NCBI GenBank assembly: GCA_038501785.1
Contig: JBAMJR010000170.1
Coordinates: 3,608,001-3,672,000, forward strand
Reading direction: 5' to 3'
Origin: Myoxocephalus aenaeus
Taxonomy: Eukaryota > Chordata > Actinopteri > Perciformes > Cottidae
Length of the DNA: 64,000 bases
Made by a program: the position numbers and the translations under genes. Shown piece by piece: positions 12,264 to 24,348 of the stretch. Each line of letters begins with the position of its first letter. The first letter of the stretch is position 1. The notes beneath the pieces were generated by a model. The model had not been told where the DNA came from and searched no databases. It saw only the letters and a program-made list of their open reading frames with translations.

Positions 12264-13367
12264 ATGAAACCACTAACCCTGACTGGACCCCTTTTCCTCA
12301 AAGTTTTCATTTTCAATGATTTTAACCTCTTGAGTGGATCAGTCAATAAAGTAGAGTGGGAATTGTAATCTTAGTTTACAGGTTGGAACGTTTTGCTCGA
12401 TGCTTCAGCTTCGGCATGTTTTGAGTCAAAGCCCAAAATTATTTAAAATACAAGCTGCTATATCCTCATTCTCTGTCTTTCCCCATCAGTGTGGTCGGAA
12501 TGGCTCCGGCGGCAGTAACGGCGCCCCGGGCGGCGGCCAGGAGGCGGAGCCTCCTCAGGGTTTGGGCCACAGCGAGGACGTTGCGGAGCACGAGCACATG
12601 AAAGCCGTGCTGAGAACCACCCTCAGCGGCGGGGACAAGGAGGCCAGCGGGGTGCCGGGGCTTCGGACACGGACAAGATCCCGGCCTGGACGGGGAGGTG
12701 AGGGCGACAGGAAGTTCCTAGCAGGGTCAACAGTAAACATAAACAAGAGTCCCTGCACTATAGAGGGTTTCTATGTCTGTGCATTAATCATTCTGATTTG
12801 TTTAGGTCGCAGTATGCCGGCATGGACTCCACCTGCGGAGGACCCTCAGATCGGTGGAGACGACTCTGCAGACGAGATTATGGAGCGTATAGTGAGGTCG
12901 GCCACTCAGGGTCCAGGAACCAGAGCCCAGCCCAGAGAGAGGAGGCGGTCCAGGCTCAACCGCAAGTCATGTAAGAGCTCCGTGTTTACTTCTGCCCCAA
13001 ATCCACAGCCGAGCACACTTATTCTAAGCCTGCTTTGCTTTTGTTGTAAATTCACACTGGAACCATGACAAGACAAAGAATATTCAAAAGATGTATTGTA
13101 TTTTTAAACATTTGCTAGTATAGACAAGTAGGCCCATGTTGATTTATTCTATAGTCTACTAACTCCACTAGCGATACCATACGAAGCTTAGTTTATAGTA
13201 GATACTGTATAAGTTATGGAACTGGAACACACCATTACTTTTCGTACAGCTGACCATGCGATATCTAATCTTGTCTCCTCACAGTGAGGCGGACTCTGAA
13301 GAGCGGCCTGACCCCAGAGGAAGCTCTCGCTTTAGGACTTTCCGATTCTCCGGATCCTCAAATGTAG
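2988..13367 (+). CDS. FHOD-family formin (FHOD3-like), 3' part with 14 coding exons
   Basis: FHOD formins assemble and bundle actin filaments, in muscle at the sarcomere. Exons with GT/AG borders and matching phases: 2988-3205, 4544-4846, 5492-6207, 7238-7378, 8860-9018, 9125-9307, 10180-10299, 10531-10692, 10982-11172, 11835-12039, 12181-12204, 12490-12697, 12806-12970 and 13285-13367 (TAG). They encode about 958 residues. In order these are a Glu-rich acidic linker, the FH1 proline runs (5839-5865, 6008-6165), the FH2 domain (about 6170-12039, with the hallmark GNFLNS at the end of exon 10180-10299), and a C-terminal DAD with DEIMERIV, a basic cluster (RERRRSR) and RKSLRRTLKSGL. The GBD/FH3 end is outside the window. 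The DAD tail SGLTPEEA and the acidic microexon fit FHOD3 better than FHOD1 as I remember those proteins; fish paralogue a or b cannot be told. Confidence 0.9.
5492..6207 (+). other. Large formin exon: acidic repeat, FH1 proline tracts and start of FH2
   Basis: This exon (716 nt, start phase 1, end phase 0) carries an acidic stretch with alternating Lys-Glu (around 5625-5655) and a helical segment ending AERFGELIKDLG. Two or more polyproline runs follow (FH1, the profilin-actin loading region). Between them is IWDQLLASPRELRIGDINF, a conserved FHOD linker. The exon ends in the FH2 start (TIRLFWSE). The purine-rich repeats make the opposite strand look open, but splice sites and family match support the + strand only. 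Confidence 0.9.
6560..6800. repeat. Dispersed repeat in a formin intron, related to 22450-22625
   Basis: The segment shares ordered blocks with 22450-22625, for example TAAACACAGGTG, a CCAGGGC block, TGCATG.TGGCTCA and GG(A/G)(A/T)CATAAT near the end. Two diverged copies in unrelated introns or intergenic DNA suggest an old interspersed element. The ends are not resolved. Confidence 0.45.
9909..9952. repeat. (CA)n microsatellite
   Basis: About 20 CA units in the formin intron before the exon at 10180. Confidence 0.95.
12181..12204 (+). other. 24-nt in-frame microexon of the formin encoding SDDEEESE
   Basis: A strong pyrimidine tract ending TTTTTCCCTGTAG precedes it and a GT donor follows. 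It is phase 0 on both sides, so inclusion adds eight residues and skipping keeps the frame. The peptide SDDEEESE fits S(D/E)5XE. The muscle isoform of mammalian FHOD3 gains an eight-residue T(D/E)5XE insert, a casein kinase 2 site that directs it to myofibrils, from a small exon near the end of FH2. Position and sequence match that known insert; muscle-specific use in this fish is inference. Confidence 0.85.
12223..12262 (+). repeat. (TG)n tract just downstream of the formin microexon
   Basis: Twenty TG units begin 18 nt after the microexon's donor site. In the transcript this is a UG repeat, a binding platform for UG-binding splicing factors (CELF, TDP-43 and RBM24 types). A regulatory role is inference. 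Confidence 0.9.
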
Positions 13368-14830
13368 TCATCCAACCTCCCCCCGCCTGTCGTCGTTGCC
13401 GTGGAAACACAGCCAATCATCGAAGCGACATCTCTGTCTGCCTTTGCCACGCTTCACCAGTCACAAACCCCTTTAGGTTTTTGCCAGCTGCTAATTTTGC
13501 CTGATGTGTCTGAGTGATAAAGCTTCAGCCGTGACGTGTTTTTTTAGTTCTTCTTTTTTTTTATGCAACTCAAAGAAAATGTATTCCCGAAGGAAAAGTG
13601 GAAGTGAAGAAGGAGAACTGATGTATTTAACTTGGCAAAGAAAATAATGGATACTTTTTCAAAATCCAAACATATATTTGAAATGTTGCATTCGTCCAAA
13701 GGGATAATTTTTGCTTGTGAGTTTCTGCAGCTGTGACTTCATTTTTTTCTTTTTCATTTATTTAAACTGTGAATTCCGGTTGTAAAGATTAATGGGCTGA
13801 AGAAGAAGTTTGATTTATTCTCTTATCCAGTTTCGGATGATCCCGAGAGATCGCCACCAACAAAGAGGCTCACTAGGAATTGTCCTTTTGGAAAAGGCAA
13901 ATGTTTGCTTCTGCAGATGCACGTTTGACAAGTGACAAGTGACGAGTGTAGTTGGGAACATGAAAAGGTGGTCAATGTGATCTGATGTGCCTTTTATTTA
14001 AAAGGGACAATATTGTACCTTTTCTCCATCTTTTCCTCTTGTTTCAGTCACCTCCTACTTCTCAGATGACTCATAAATGTCACATTCACAGGTGTAGTTA
14101 TATCGAGAAAGACTGTTTGTTACAATTCACTTTTTTATTTTGGCAAAAATATTTATTTGCAAAGCTCGGACATCTTGCACCTTACACAACACAGCTGAAA
14201 CGAACAACTGATTCAAAACACAGACAAAAGGACGTATTTATCTCAGAGGAACTGTTTGTAAAGTGTAAAAAGACAAAAAGATAAAGACGTTTTTAAGATT
14301 TTAATAATCTATTTTGAAGGACATGCAGAGAATTCTGCATAAAATGTGTAAATGCCCTTATCAGCTGCCAGGTACTAAGTACTGTAGTACTAGTGTGCAT
14401 GTTTAGTGCGGTTCATGTGTTGTATTATTTTTGTAATTTCTGTAGAAACTTGTATTATAGTCTGAGAGAAAGGGTACAAAAAGGGGCTATTCTGTGAATT
14501 GTAATAAAAGATAAATGAAAGATCATAGATGAAATGTGCGTTTTCAAAGCACTGCTCCGTGCTGAGAGAGGGGAGCAGTATTTGGGCATTTACTTTGAAC
14601 TCTGTGGTCACATTGTACTTTGTATGAACTTGAAAGGTTTGTGGATAACGTAAAGCTCAGCTGAAACTGTTGCTCCTCTCACAGTACAACAAATACAGGG
14701 AAATATTGCTGCATAAATATGATGTGGGGAGCTGAACATTAAACCACGGTTACATACACTTTCACTTGAAATGCTGTGTAGACACACTGCAATAATAAAA
14801 AACAAAAAACATTGAGTGGAAAAAAAAAAG
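13368..14830 (+). other. Formin 3' untranslated region and intergenic spacer
   Basis: About 1.46 kb of AT-rich sequence follows the TAG. Canonical AATAAA signals lie at 14503-14508 and again at about 14794. The first is the more likely 3' end because a GT-rich region follows. No further coding sequence or RNA gene was seen. Confidence 0.6.
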
Positions 14831-14914
14831 CATGTCATTCTTCTTCACTGCTTCCTGGACACACAAACTTGTGCGGTTCAATGGTGAGTCCTTTCGTTCT
14901 GTCTGTGTATGTCC

Positions 14915-15770
14915 ATGGCTAAATCGATGAGTCTGCTTTGGGGGACTGGATCCCCTTCCTGCTGAGTGACGATCACTCTGGAGGAAAAGAAGCTGCAGGG
15001 CTACAAACACAAGCTGCTGTCTTGGAAATCGATCCGAGAGGAAAGCTGGGTTTACTCTGAGCAGGATGATCGAACATGAACTCGAAGGTGCAGCCATATT
15101 TAAAGCCATTTAGTCAGTAATATGTCTGCGTGACATTATGTTACTAATACAGGTTTACTGACCATGCACTAGGCTACATGTAAAGATATACTCGGATACA
15201 AAAACTGCACAATGACCAACTTTAAACCTTCTCATGCCAATATAATGTATTTTCTTTACGCCATCTCCCTGCTTTCAAATATTGAAACAACATACTGAAT
15301 GAGTCCAGTGTGACATGTTTATACCTGGAGGTGAAGTGTAAACACTAAATATGGATTATGTTGAAAATGATATTGAAACAGGCTCGTTGTTCATGTTTTT
15401 TTGTGATAGAATCCGTTCAAGTGTCCCCGACAGTCCTGCAGAACAAGCACTGACGTGCCAACACATGATGGAGGGTCTCCCCCTCACTGACAAACACTGA
15501 CCCTCCCATGTATACCGGCAGAGGGAAGGGGACGCAATGCACAGAAGCACAGAACACAGTCTCATATCATAGTAATATTCATATTGGACGATCTGTCTTA
15601 GATTCAGTCATGTACTAGAAATGGTTTTTCAGTCAAATCCTAAACTTGTGTCTTCTCTTTAGGCTCTCTGTTGGGCGTTACCTCAAACGGGCAGCACAAA
15701 AGCCAGTTGGCCTCCACACTGGCTACCCAGTCCACAGGGTTTTGACATTGTCGAGGATCTCTGAAAGACC
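14915..15770 (+). pseudogene. Decayed glutathione S-transferase rho copy
   Basis: Four of the six gstr exons can be traced in order. Exon 1 is at 14915-15070 (MAKSMSLLWGTGSPSC, then an in-frame TGA at 14963-14965; the rest has lost the reading frame). Exon 2 is shortened, near 15296-15332, ending in the conserved CTACCTGGAG-like donor context. Exon 3 is near 15405-15490 (SPAEQAL region). Exon 6 is near 15661-15770, with acceptor TTTAG and the SWPPHWL equivalent. Exons 4 and 5 were not found. The copy keeps introns, so it arose by gene duplication and not by retroposition. It lies just after the formin 3' end and 2 kb before the intact gstr gene, in the same orientation. Confidence 0.88.
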
Positions 15771-16023
15771 TAAATGTCGCCTTCACAATTTCATTACTGT
15801 AAGTTAGTTAAAAATAATAAGAATGAAAACTCTGTATTTATTTGTTTATTGTATTTTTGTTCATATATTATTCATCCAAATAAGACAAAAATGAAAGCAA
15901 AGGATGAAGGGAACTTATTGTAAAGGACCTATTTTGTAATACTGCCTCCTAACCAGCAGGCGGCGACACACGCTTCCATTAAAGCCAGAGAGCCCCATAA
16001 ACTGTGGGAACAACACATACCTA

Positions 16024-17203
16024 GGCTGCGGTCGAATAGTCAAATAATTACCTCCTAACGTCTAACCCTAAGCACTTTTCCTTAACCTCTGTGGAAAACG
16101 TCACAGGGTTAAGGAAAGATGGGAAGGAGAATTCATAAGGAGTTAGGAGAAGACAACCGCGGTGTTTGGCAAATCCGACTCCACTTTCACTAAGCGACGT
16201 AGTTATGACGCGACGGCAGGCGCATGTTAGTGACGTCAGTCTATAGCCAGCGGTGAAACTACAATGTTCTGAAGAAGGACTACAAAAAGCGCAGTTTATA
16301 TACTTCGTCCGTCTTCTTACAGTGTTGCATCATAACGACATAAACAACCCGGTTCATAGTATTACTTTAATAACGAGGTTGGAATAGAAATGAACGAAGG
16401 AATATGAAAGTGAAACCAACGTACAAAGGTACTAAAACTGTCTCTTTGTTCAGTTTCAAACATGCTGAATTAAATATGTTATCCCACAAACGATGTGTGT
16501 CATATATGTGTGTCTCATATCCCTTTATGTTGTTATGGTTTATTTACATGCAGATTATAATCTGATCATAAAAATATGCATACAACAGTTTATGAAACAT
16601 CACACAACTCGTGTTGACTTGATATGTTTTATTGTAATGTGACAAAATAGTTGATTAAAAAGATGATAATCAGAAACATGACTCAGACTGAAGAGCTCGT
16701 CCAGTTTAACTCTTTCACTAAAGCTTCTGTAACTGAAGTCAAATAAAATAAAAGAATGAGGGCTGAAGCTGCAGTTCAACACCAGATAGAATATAAAATA
16801 CGTCAGTTTGATCACTTTACAGCACTTTTCAGCAACGTAACGTTTTTAGTTTGCCAGCAGGTTTAACAGATTATTGAAAGTGTTTCCAAGTTACAGCAAC
16901 AGTTATTTACATGATCTGCGTGTGTCGGTCATGATCGTCTGTTCTCGTGAACGGCCGAATGATACGTCACTTTAAATGTTGCCGCCGCAAGGAATTGTGG
17001 GTCGGCATTATCTCCTCTCCTTTCGTAAAAGAAGGTCCAGTGGTTCCTATGCTAAAGGAGCTAAATTAGGAAGCATTGAAGCTCCTTTCCTTTGCGTTTG
17101 GACAATTCGACCGGCACTTATCATGGCGACCACTTAGGTACTTCCGGGTCATTTCACTCAGTTAGGAAGGTTCCTAACCAAAATGGACTATTCGACCGCA
17201 GCC
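16024..17203. mobile_element. Non-autonomous DNA transposon, Harbinger-like
   Basis: The ends are perfect 18-bp inverted repeats, GGCTGCGGTCGAATAGTC. They are flanked by the direct repeat CTA (16021-16023 and 17204-17206). Three-bp target duplications and GG-starting ends suit PIF/Harbinger elements, though their usual target is TWA. No transposase frame is present in the 1,180 bp, so it is a deletion derivative. It ends about 610 bp before the first gstr start codon. Confidence 0.75.
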
Positions 17204-17206
17204 CTA

Positions 17207-17815
17207 GTTCATGCTTCTCGACGGTGTCCGCTGAGGGTCAGAAAGGAGATAAACGCGCCTTTACCTGGTAGCTCATTCAAAACCTTTCCTAAAGAGACAG
17301 ACCAAAGAGTAGATTATATGTATTTGTTAAGAAACAGGAGACGGCAGAGAGACCCAGCTGCTGTCTGTAATATTGGTTTTATTAATATTTAGTATTGGGA
17401 CAAACTCATAAAACACTAAATCGGTGGGATAGAATAGAAGAACAAAAAACATCCTAAACTAAAGAAGTTGCTGTGCTTTGTGTCATTAACCAGCCCATTG
17501 GAAACACATGTATAAGACTAACGCAACCTAGTTACACGGAAGACTACGATTATGTTTTGTATATGAAAAGTAAATGCACACGCATGCATTACGTAAAACT
17601 ACACACTTCCCCTGCACAGTCTCTGTCTCCATCTAGTGTCAAACTAGAGTACAAGATGATGACGTCACTGAGCGACTTCTCGCGACTTTCAGGACAGCCA
17701 ATAGCGCCTTTCCTTGCTGAGGAGTTTGCAACACTGCCGTTATTCTCTTGTGCGCAATTCTTTATCTCCTCTCAACCGTGCGGTCAGTATCGTGTCGGCT
17801 GTTAAATCTGAAAGC
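17207..17815 (+). promoter_or_regulatory. Upstream region of the first gstr gene
   Basis: A palindromic CRE-type site, TGACGTCA, is at 17660-17667 and a CCAAT box at 17698-17702, within about 160 bp of the start codon. No TATA box is seen. The second gstr gene has the same CRE and CCAAT combination plus a TATA box. The transcription start is not determined. Confidence 0.4.
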
Positions 17816-19515
17816 ATGGCCAAGGACATGACTCTGCTGTGGGGCTCCGGCTCTCCTCCCTGCTGGAGGGTCATGATCGCGCTGGAGGAGAAGAACCTGC
17901 AGGGCTACAACCAGAAACTGCTCTCGTTTGAGAAAATGGAGCACAAGTCACAAGAAGTGTTAGATATGAATGCCAGGGGACAGGTATGGGGGCGCTTCAA
18001 TCCAGCGTGATCTGTACAATAGTAAATGAAGTGTAGACAACCTGTATTAACTGTATGTCGCCCATAACATTTCCCTTCCCCCAAATATAACACGCGCAAC
18101 TAACAGCTGTTCAGTCCATCCCCACCAATTCTATTCACCCAGATGGATTATTGTTTTGTAAGATGGCGCCAAACATTCTTAAAAACCCGTCTCAATATAA
18201 TGTTTTCCATCTTACCCATAACAATACACAGTTGCAGAAACACGACAGTAGGCTTTAGACTAGTCACGTGGGTGTGCCATTTAATTCGGCTTAGATCAAG
18301 TTCACCCAGCCGCAGTTTCATTGGGACAATTTTAAATGTGCTCACTCGAGTGCCTTTCATGCCAAATGCCCGTTATAGCACGGCAACGACTATGCAATGG
18401 TGAAGTAGTTTTAGAAAGGTTTTTTGCAGCAGCAGCAGGCGCAGGTGGCAATTTAAAATTCTTCTATATGCTGTAACAGCTAAAGCTAACGTGCACTACC
18501 CTTTATGTTTTGCAGTAATTACACACAGACAGTCACATTGGCTTGGAAATCACTAAACACACATTATTCTTACTGTTTGTTTAAAACATGTTTGTTGGTA
18601 TTGTTCCCAGAGTCCCTGTGCGATCCAGCTAAGCAGGTTGATATATTTAGCTCCCGGCTGCTGTAGCATTGAGACAGGAGGCCGTGGCGATGACGTTGAT
18701 TGCAGGTAATTCACCTTTTGAAAAGTTTCTTGCCTGTTTTGATTTTTAAGCTTCCCTCTTTCAAACATGGAGACGTCGCTGTGAATGAGTCGTACGCAGC
18801 CTGTTTCTACCTGGAGGTGAGTGAGCCTGTCCCATCCTCGAACAGATGCCAATTTAACATGTAATGTTACAAATATCGACAATGGAATTCATCATTTTAA
18901 AGCGTGACATCAACTGTGTGTCTTTTATCTCCTAATGGCAGAGTCAGTTTAAGTCTGAGGGAAATAAACTGATCCCAGACAGCCCTGCCGAACAAGCCCT
19001 GATGTACCAACGCATGTTTGAGGGTCTCTCGTTCTACGAAAAATTAAGTAAGGCATTAATAACAACCCCTCAGAATCCTCTTTTAAAACAAACACAGCCA
19101 AGAGTGTCTTGCAGTTATCGCAAAGAAAAACTGGCTAGTGATATTCTCCATTTTTCTTATTGTAAGCAAATTGAATTAACAGGCCAAGACCAATAATACT
19201 GTGTGACATGTTTCCTTGTCACGATGCACATGGGAACATAGTTTATTCTGAGTCGCATACACTGATCCAGTTCTGAAAATACACACTGCAATAAATGTGT
19301 GTTTATCCGTGGCTAAGAATAGCCCGCATCAAATGTGCCTTTCCTCCTGTTTGAGCAACTACAGTACCCATCAGCCTTTGGCCTTTTTAATTAAATAATA
19401 CCATCTACAGTATATATTTGACCTGTTTTTCATACTGAAGGATATCTTAATAGTAAGAAATAGAATAATGTAGCTTTATTTTTAAACTATAAATTATTGA
19501 TGTTTGAAATGCTAT

Positions 19516-19576
<61 letters not shown>

Positions 19577-20088
19577 TAGATGCAGTGATCTACTATGACT
19601 GGTTTGTCCCTGAAGAAGAGAGGCATGACTCAGCTCTAAAGAGAAACAGGGAGGCTCTGGCCACTGAACTCAAGCTCTGGGAGGGTTACCTGCAGAAGGT
19701 AGCCTGTGTACAGTACACACACGCATGCATTTGCACGTTCAAACGTCGCTTCATTTTTCACCTTTCTTTCCAGCTGGGCTCGGGCTCTCACCTGGCAGGA
19801 CAGTCCTTCTCTCTGGCAGATGTGACCGTCTTTCCAACTGTTGCTACTCTTTTCAGATTCGGGTCAGTGGGGGGAGGATGTTGCAATGTTCTCAAGTCAA
19901 ACAAACTGAATAAGGGATGTGTGTCTTGACATGTCTCCCACCGTCTTTTCTTTAGGTTGTCTGCAGAGCACTACCCAAAGCTGGGAGAGTATTACGCTCT
20001 GCTGAAGGAGCGGCCCAGCATCAAAGCCAGCTGGCCTCCTCACTGGCTGGAGAACCCCAAGGGACAAGACGCACTCAAAGACATCTGA
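17816..20088 (+). CDS. gstr: Glutathione S-transferase rho, six exons, 226 residues
   Basis: Cytosolic enzyme that conjugates glutathione to electrophiles; the rho class is known from fish. Exons: 17816-17983, 18751-18816, 18942-19047, 19580-19698, 19774-19862 and 19956-20088 (TGA), with matching phases, giving 226 residues as usual for the family. The N-terminal thioredoxin-like half starts MAKDMTLLWGSGSPPCW. It includes the glutathione-site Glu-Ser pair in VNESYAAC. The helical half holds FSLADV, whose SxxD is the GST N-capping box. The C terminus is WPPHWLEN...LKDI. The ATG is the one aligned with the paralogue at 24620. Exon 4 begins directly after a long TG repeat. An ATTAAA poly(A) signal is near 20138. 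It forms a tandem pair with the gene at 24620. Confidence 0.95.
19520..19575 (+). repeat. (TG)n tract forming the 3' splice site region of gstr exon 4
   Basis: Nearly 28 TG units end in TCTAG directly before exon 4 (19580). The repeat takes the place of the usual pyrimidine tract. Confidence 0.95.
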
Positions 20089-22449
20089 GAGCCACACAGA
20101 CTTTACAGCCGAGTCTGCCTGTAATGTTTGGGTTTCCATTAAAATGCTTTTGTTTTAATATAGTTACAGCTCACACGTTGTCAAATGTGATGATGCTCTT
20201 TTAGTTATTTCTGTTAATGAATAGGGGAAAACAAAGTGTTAAGGTTACCAGTTCTGAGTGTTTATGTTACAGCAACAGTTTTGTGCTACCTAAAACTAGT
20301 TTTTATATTTAGTTTAAAGGTTTTTGACAGTCCTGTTTCTGTCAAAGCTTTGCCAAGAAATCAGTTGATAAACACAGGCTTTGTTAAACGGCGCCATGTG
20401 ATGTTTGCAGAGGAGCAGGCATATATATGGCTGTAGGCAAACTGATTGTGGTGGTGATGACAAGGCAGTTTTTGTTGCAGAAATACATGGCATGTGTACT
20501 GAACATCAATGTATGTTGACTAATACATACAAGTGTGTATATATAACAGCCATTTTGAGTCTTCCTTTTATTTCATAGGTTTCAACCTATTTTGTGGACT
20601 AAATAACCTCCACTACAGCGAACATGTCTCGTAGGCTTTGTATACGGACTTGTGAACCTGTTGGATATACAACTTTACTGAAACATGAGCCAAATAAAGC
20701 AAAGATGTCACTGCTGAGTAAGACGATTAGAGTATGGACTATAATCCCGTAAATGAAAAGGTAGATGGAGTCTTTGACAAGGACCAGGTGGTTTTATTGT
20801 TTCAATGGTTCGCTTTGCACAAAGATAAGTGAAAAGCCCTGTGTTTGCATGTGTGAGATGAGATAATTTCCATAAAATGCAAACTATTTTATTCATTTTT
20901 TTTTTTTTTTAGAGTGCAGAGCGTTCAGACCTTCACACAGCAGCTGTACTGGACTATTGGTCTTGCACTTACCGAAACAAAGTTGTGCATCTGCTCGATG
21001 TTTTACATGAGCGTGGGTTCAGATCCTGCACACTACAAGGAGTCCAGCAGCCTAAACAGTTGTACTGCAAAGCAGCTTGAGAAGACGGATGCAAAGTGTC
21101 ATCCTAGTGGCCCTCTTTATCAGACTAACTATTAAATGTTTCTCAGTGGCATTTCAAAGGAATATGTTCTCTGTAAGAACTATGGAAACAGATCTGATCA
21201 AATACAGTCTTATTTGTTAGTTATATAGTTTCTGGAAACCAAACTGATTCCTGACAGGACGAGCACAGCGTTGGACTCGTACGTGCATCAGTGAACCAGA
21301 ATGCTGGGGAAGTGTGCAGACATTTAACTGATGATCATGCTACATACATGCTGACAATCAGCCTACAAAAGCACATTTAGGATATTCGAAAAATAAAAGC
21401 CAAGTAGTGGCATTGTTAAGCCACATTTTCAAATGTGATTTTACTTTTGAAAACAGAAAAAAAGCCTCATGTAATTATTTAAGGGTTGAAATATTCTGGT
21501 GTGGTTTGCATTGGCATCCTGTGTGCACAGATACACACCAACACATTAAATGCTAGTCATGCGTTTTGAGCAGAACCTGTGTATCAGGTCTGGTGTAAGC
21601 ACCACTGCTTTTTGTCCTCTATGAAATGCTTTGTCAATACAAACTGTTTATGTCATGGTAGTCAAGCAAAACTGAAGCTGATGAACTGACTCACGCACGC
21701 TACGGTCACGCCCACACTCACAAAAGAAGATTTGCACATTGATAAAGATCCAAAAAAATATTTTTCTTCTTAGTGGCAAGACTGTTAGACTGAAGATGGA
21801 ACGATATGAAGATGTGGAATGTCACCAGGCAGTAAAGACACACACCACTTATATTCAGACTAAATGTTCTGAAGTCCTTAAAATGGAGAAACTGTGATAA
21901 TGTTGTCAAACAACAGAAAGGGGTTGTTTTAAAACCTTTTGTGATTTAATCACCAGACACATTATCACAAAAATGGAATATTACGCTCAATTTCCGGTTC
22001 ATACTTCGGGTTTCTACTAGTTTTGTTAAAAGAGGAAACACATTAGTTTTTATCTATATGGTCACAGTTTATGGGTTGCTAGGCACTGAACAGGTGAGTT
22101 TTTCACATGTTAAATCAATTCACTCAACAGCATTCTAAAGAATATTCCCATGGACATACTGAACAATGACACACATAAAAAGAGGCCTTTATTACCACAA
22201 CTTGCTCAATACAAGTTTAGTTTTACGTGTTTCACAATATAAAATGAACGGACTTATGACCTGTGCAATGTAATGGATCAGGGAACTTGTGAAACTGTTG
22301 CCTTTCTCCCGTTTCAGGCAAATACTTTAATGAATTTGATACAGTTGAGGTGTATAAATGACACAAGCGTGTTTGGTCAGTTTGTTTTATGGGTTTGAAG
22401 TATTTTTTTGTTGCTCTGCCTGAGGTGTTGTGTAGATCAGCTACTCAGC

Positions 22450-22625
22450 AGCTTCATAGGCCCTTTTCACAGAAGCCATTTTGACACGGTGCTGCAGGGT
22501 AAACACAGGTGGAATTGATAACATAAGGTCCTGTTGGTCCAGGGCCCCATTGTGCATGTTGGCTCATCGGAATGTCTATGACAAATGAATATAATGGGAT
22601 CATAATTCATTTAATCAAATACAAC
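22450..22625. repeat. Dispersed repeat related to 6560-6800
   Basis: It shares the ordered blocks described for the copy in the formin intron, including TAAACACAGGTG and TGCATGTTGGCTCA. Family and boundaries are unknown. Confidence 0.45.
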
Positions 22626-23860
22626 TGTGTCAAGCAGAAAGTCAACAGGTTTACTTATGTCCTTGCAGGGATGGCGGGGCATTGTTAAGGTTTAGAAAGG
22701 CGAGGTAGCTGTGCAGTAAATGCATCCTGTCCATATATGACTCGTGGTGTCAGCAGTGACTGACACACCTTGTATTAATGGCATGTTCCTTATTCTGTGT
22801 GAAATCGGATGCTTGCTCGGTTTAGCTCACCTGATACTTACGTACCTGGGCAGGTGGCAGGTGGCAGGTTCCAATTAGGAAGCTTGCTGTGAGGCTTCAG
22901 CAAGCTTTTGTTTGGTGTTCTTTTTCTTCAGTTGTATTGAAATTCCCGGGTTTCATTTTTGCCCTTTATTTTAATGAACTTTACGTTGATAAATGGCAGT
23001 TTTTTTTTTTTTTTTGCACTGCTCCTACTTATCGAACTGGTTCGTCAACATCTCTTTTTAAAGTTTCTGCTGCCAAACCAACCCATCTGCCCTAATATGG
23101 AGTGACAGCACACCAGACCTGGAAAAACTGGATTGCTTCAAATACACCAACCCTGGAAAAACATGGATCACTGATACAATAGAAATTATTACATTGGAAA
23201 AGTTATCTTTCAGACTGCAAAATAATGAGACTGAATATGCTGAAACTTGGGTGACAGTGGAAGAGTAGTTAATTTCACTATAATAAATACATAAATAAAG
23301 GAGAATGGAGGGAAATAAAACTGAATTAAACTAATAATTGTTGTCTTCTTTTTCTGTCAGTGCCGTTCTACAATGTTTAGGACCGATACTGTATGAGTGG
23401 TGCATTGGTTTACATTATATTATTTGCCGTTTTGGAGGGGTTTGAAAAAAGAATTACCACTGGTCAGCCGGGGGAATAGTGCTGGAAGGCAGGCTTCAGC
23501 AAAACCACATGTTCTTCATGTGATTTCTGCATCATTCTTTCATGAAACAAGTTGTCTTGCAACTTCAGACCAGAAGAGCAGAAATATTAATTGTAAACTC
23601 AAAATACATGCCAGTGCTGATACCGGCAACTACTAAAGTCCACAACGTCTAGAGTTCAAAGGCCAACTCAGAGAAAGCGGCACAAAGAAACTGTAGTAAA
23701 TGTGAAAAGTGTAAATAGTGGGTTCTAATTTTTTTATTTATGTCACGCTCGGACATTTAAGGATAAATTACATGGGTGGTGTCTATTACATCCAGTAGCA
23801 ACGTGTTTGTTTAAACTGCCAAAGCTGGTTTGTTCAGTATGTGCAGGGGTGAGTGAAAAG

Positions 23861-23870
23861 TGCTGAGTCA
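23861..23870. promoter_or_regulatory. Candidate antioxidant response element upstream of the second gstr
   Basis: TGCTGAGTCA; its complement TGACTCAGCA fits the TGACnnnGCA core bound by Nrf2-small Maf. It lies about 750 bp before the start codon. GST genes are typical Nrf2 targets, but a ten-base match can occur by chance. Confidence 0.35.
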
Positions 23871-24348
23871 CAATGAGTTTTCAACATACAAATTTCAAGA
23901 ATTTCAAGATTTCAAACAAGAAATATGGACGAAAATCCCCCCAATAATAGTTAACATGAAAGGCAATGGACCAAGATAATATTCACATAGTTTTCCACAT
24001 ATCTTATCTAAGTAATGTTGGAATGTCTTAGTAAAAATATGATTAAATGTGTAGTTATATCTTCAGTGAATAAGCTGATTGTTAATTACAATCACAGGTT
24101 ATATGTGTAATTAGTATAAGTCTCCTTCAGTGCACTTAAAAAAACATTATTTCAGCGTCGGAGTCTTGTTTTTCTTTTTCTCATATTCCGTGGTCCGCGT
24201 GGCTGAGATCAAAGAGTACAATGCGAAGCAAGATAAGTCTCTCCTCCGCATTTGTGACTTTGTTAATGCCCGCGGACCAATGCAGCCAGAGGCCTAATTC
24301 ACATTGAACTAATTTAACGCAGTAACTGAAATACGCTGGCGGTCAATA

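Larger units (their letters stand above)
20089..24340. other. Intergenic DNA between the two gstr genes
   Basis: About 4.2 kb in which I find no gene. It contains poly-T runs at about 20898 and 23000, one diverged dispersed repeat (22450-22625) and AT-rich unique-looking sequence. No gstr exon remnants were recognised here. Confidence 0.6.

Noticed and set aside
20914..21135. 73-codon frame between the gstr genes
   Set aside because: No similarity to gstr exons, no splice sites in phase and ordinary intergenic composition.
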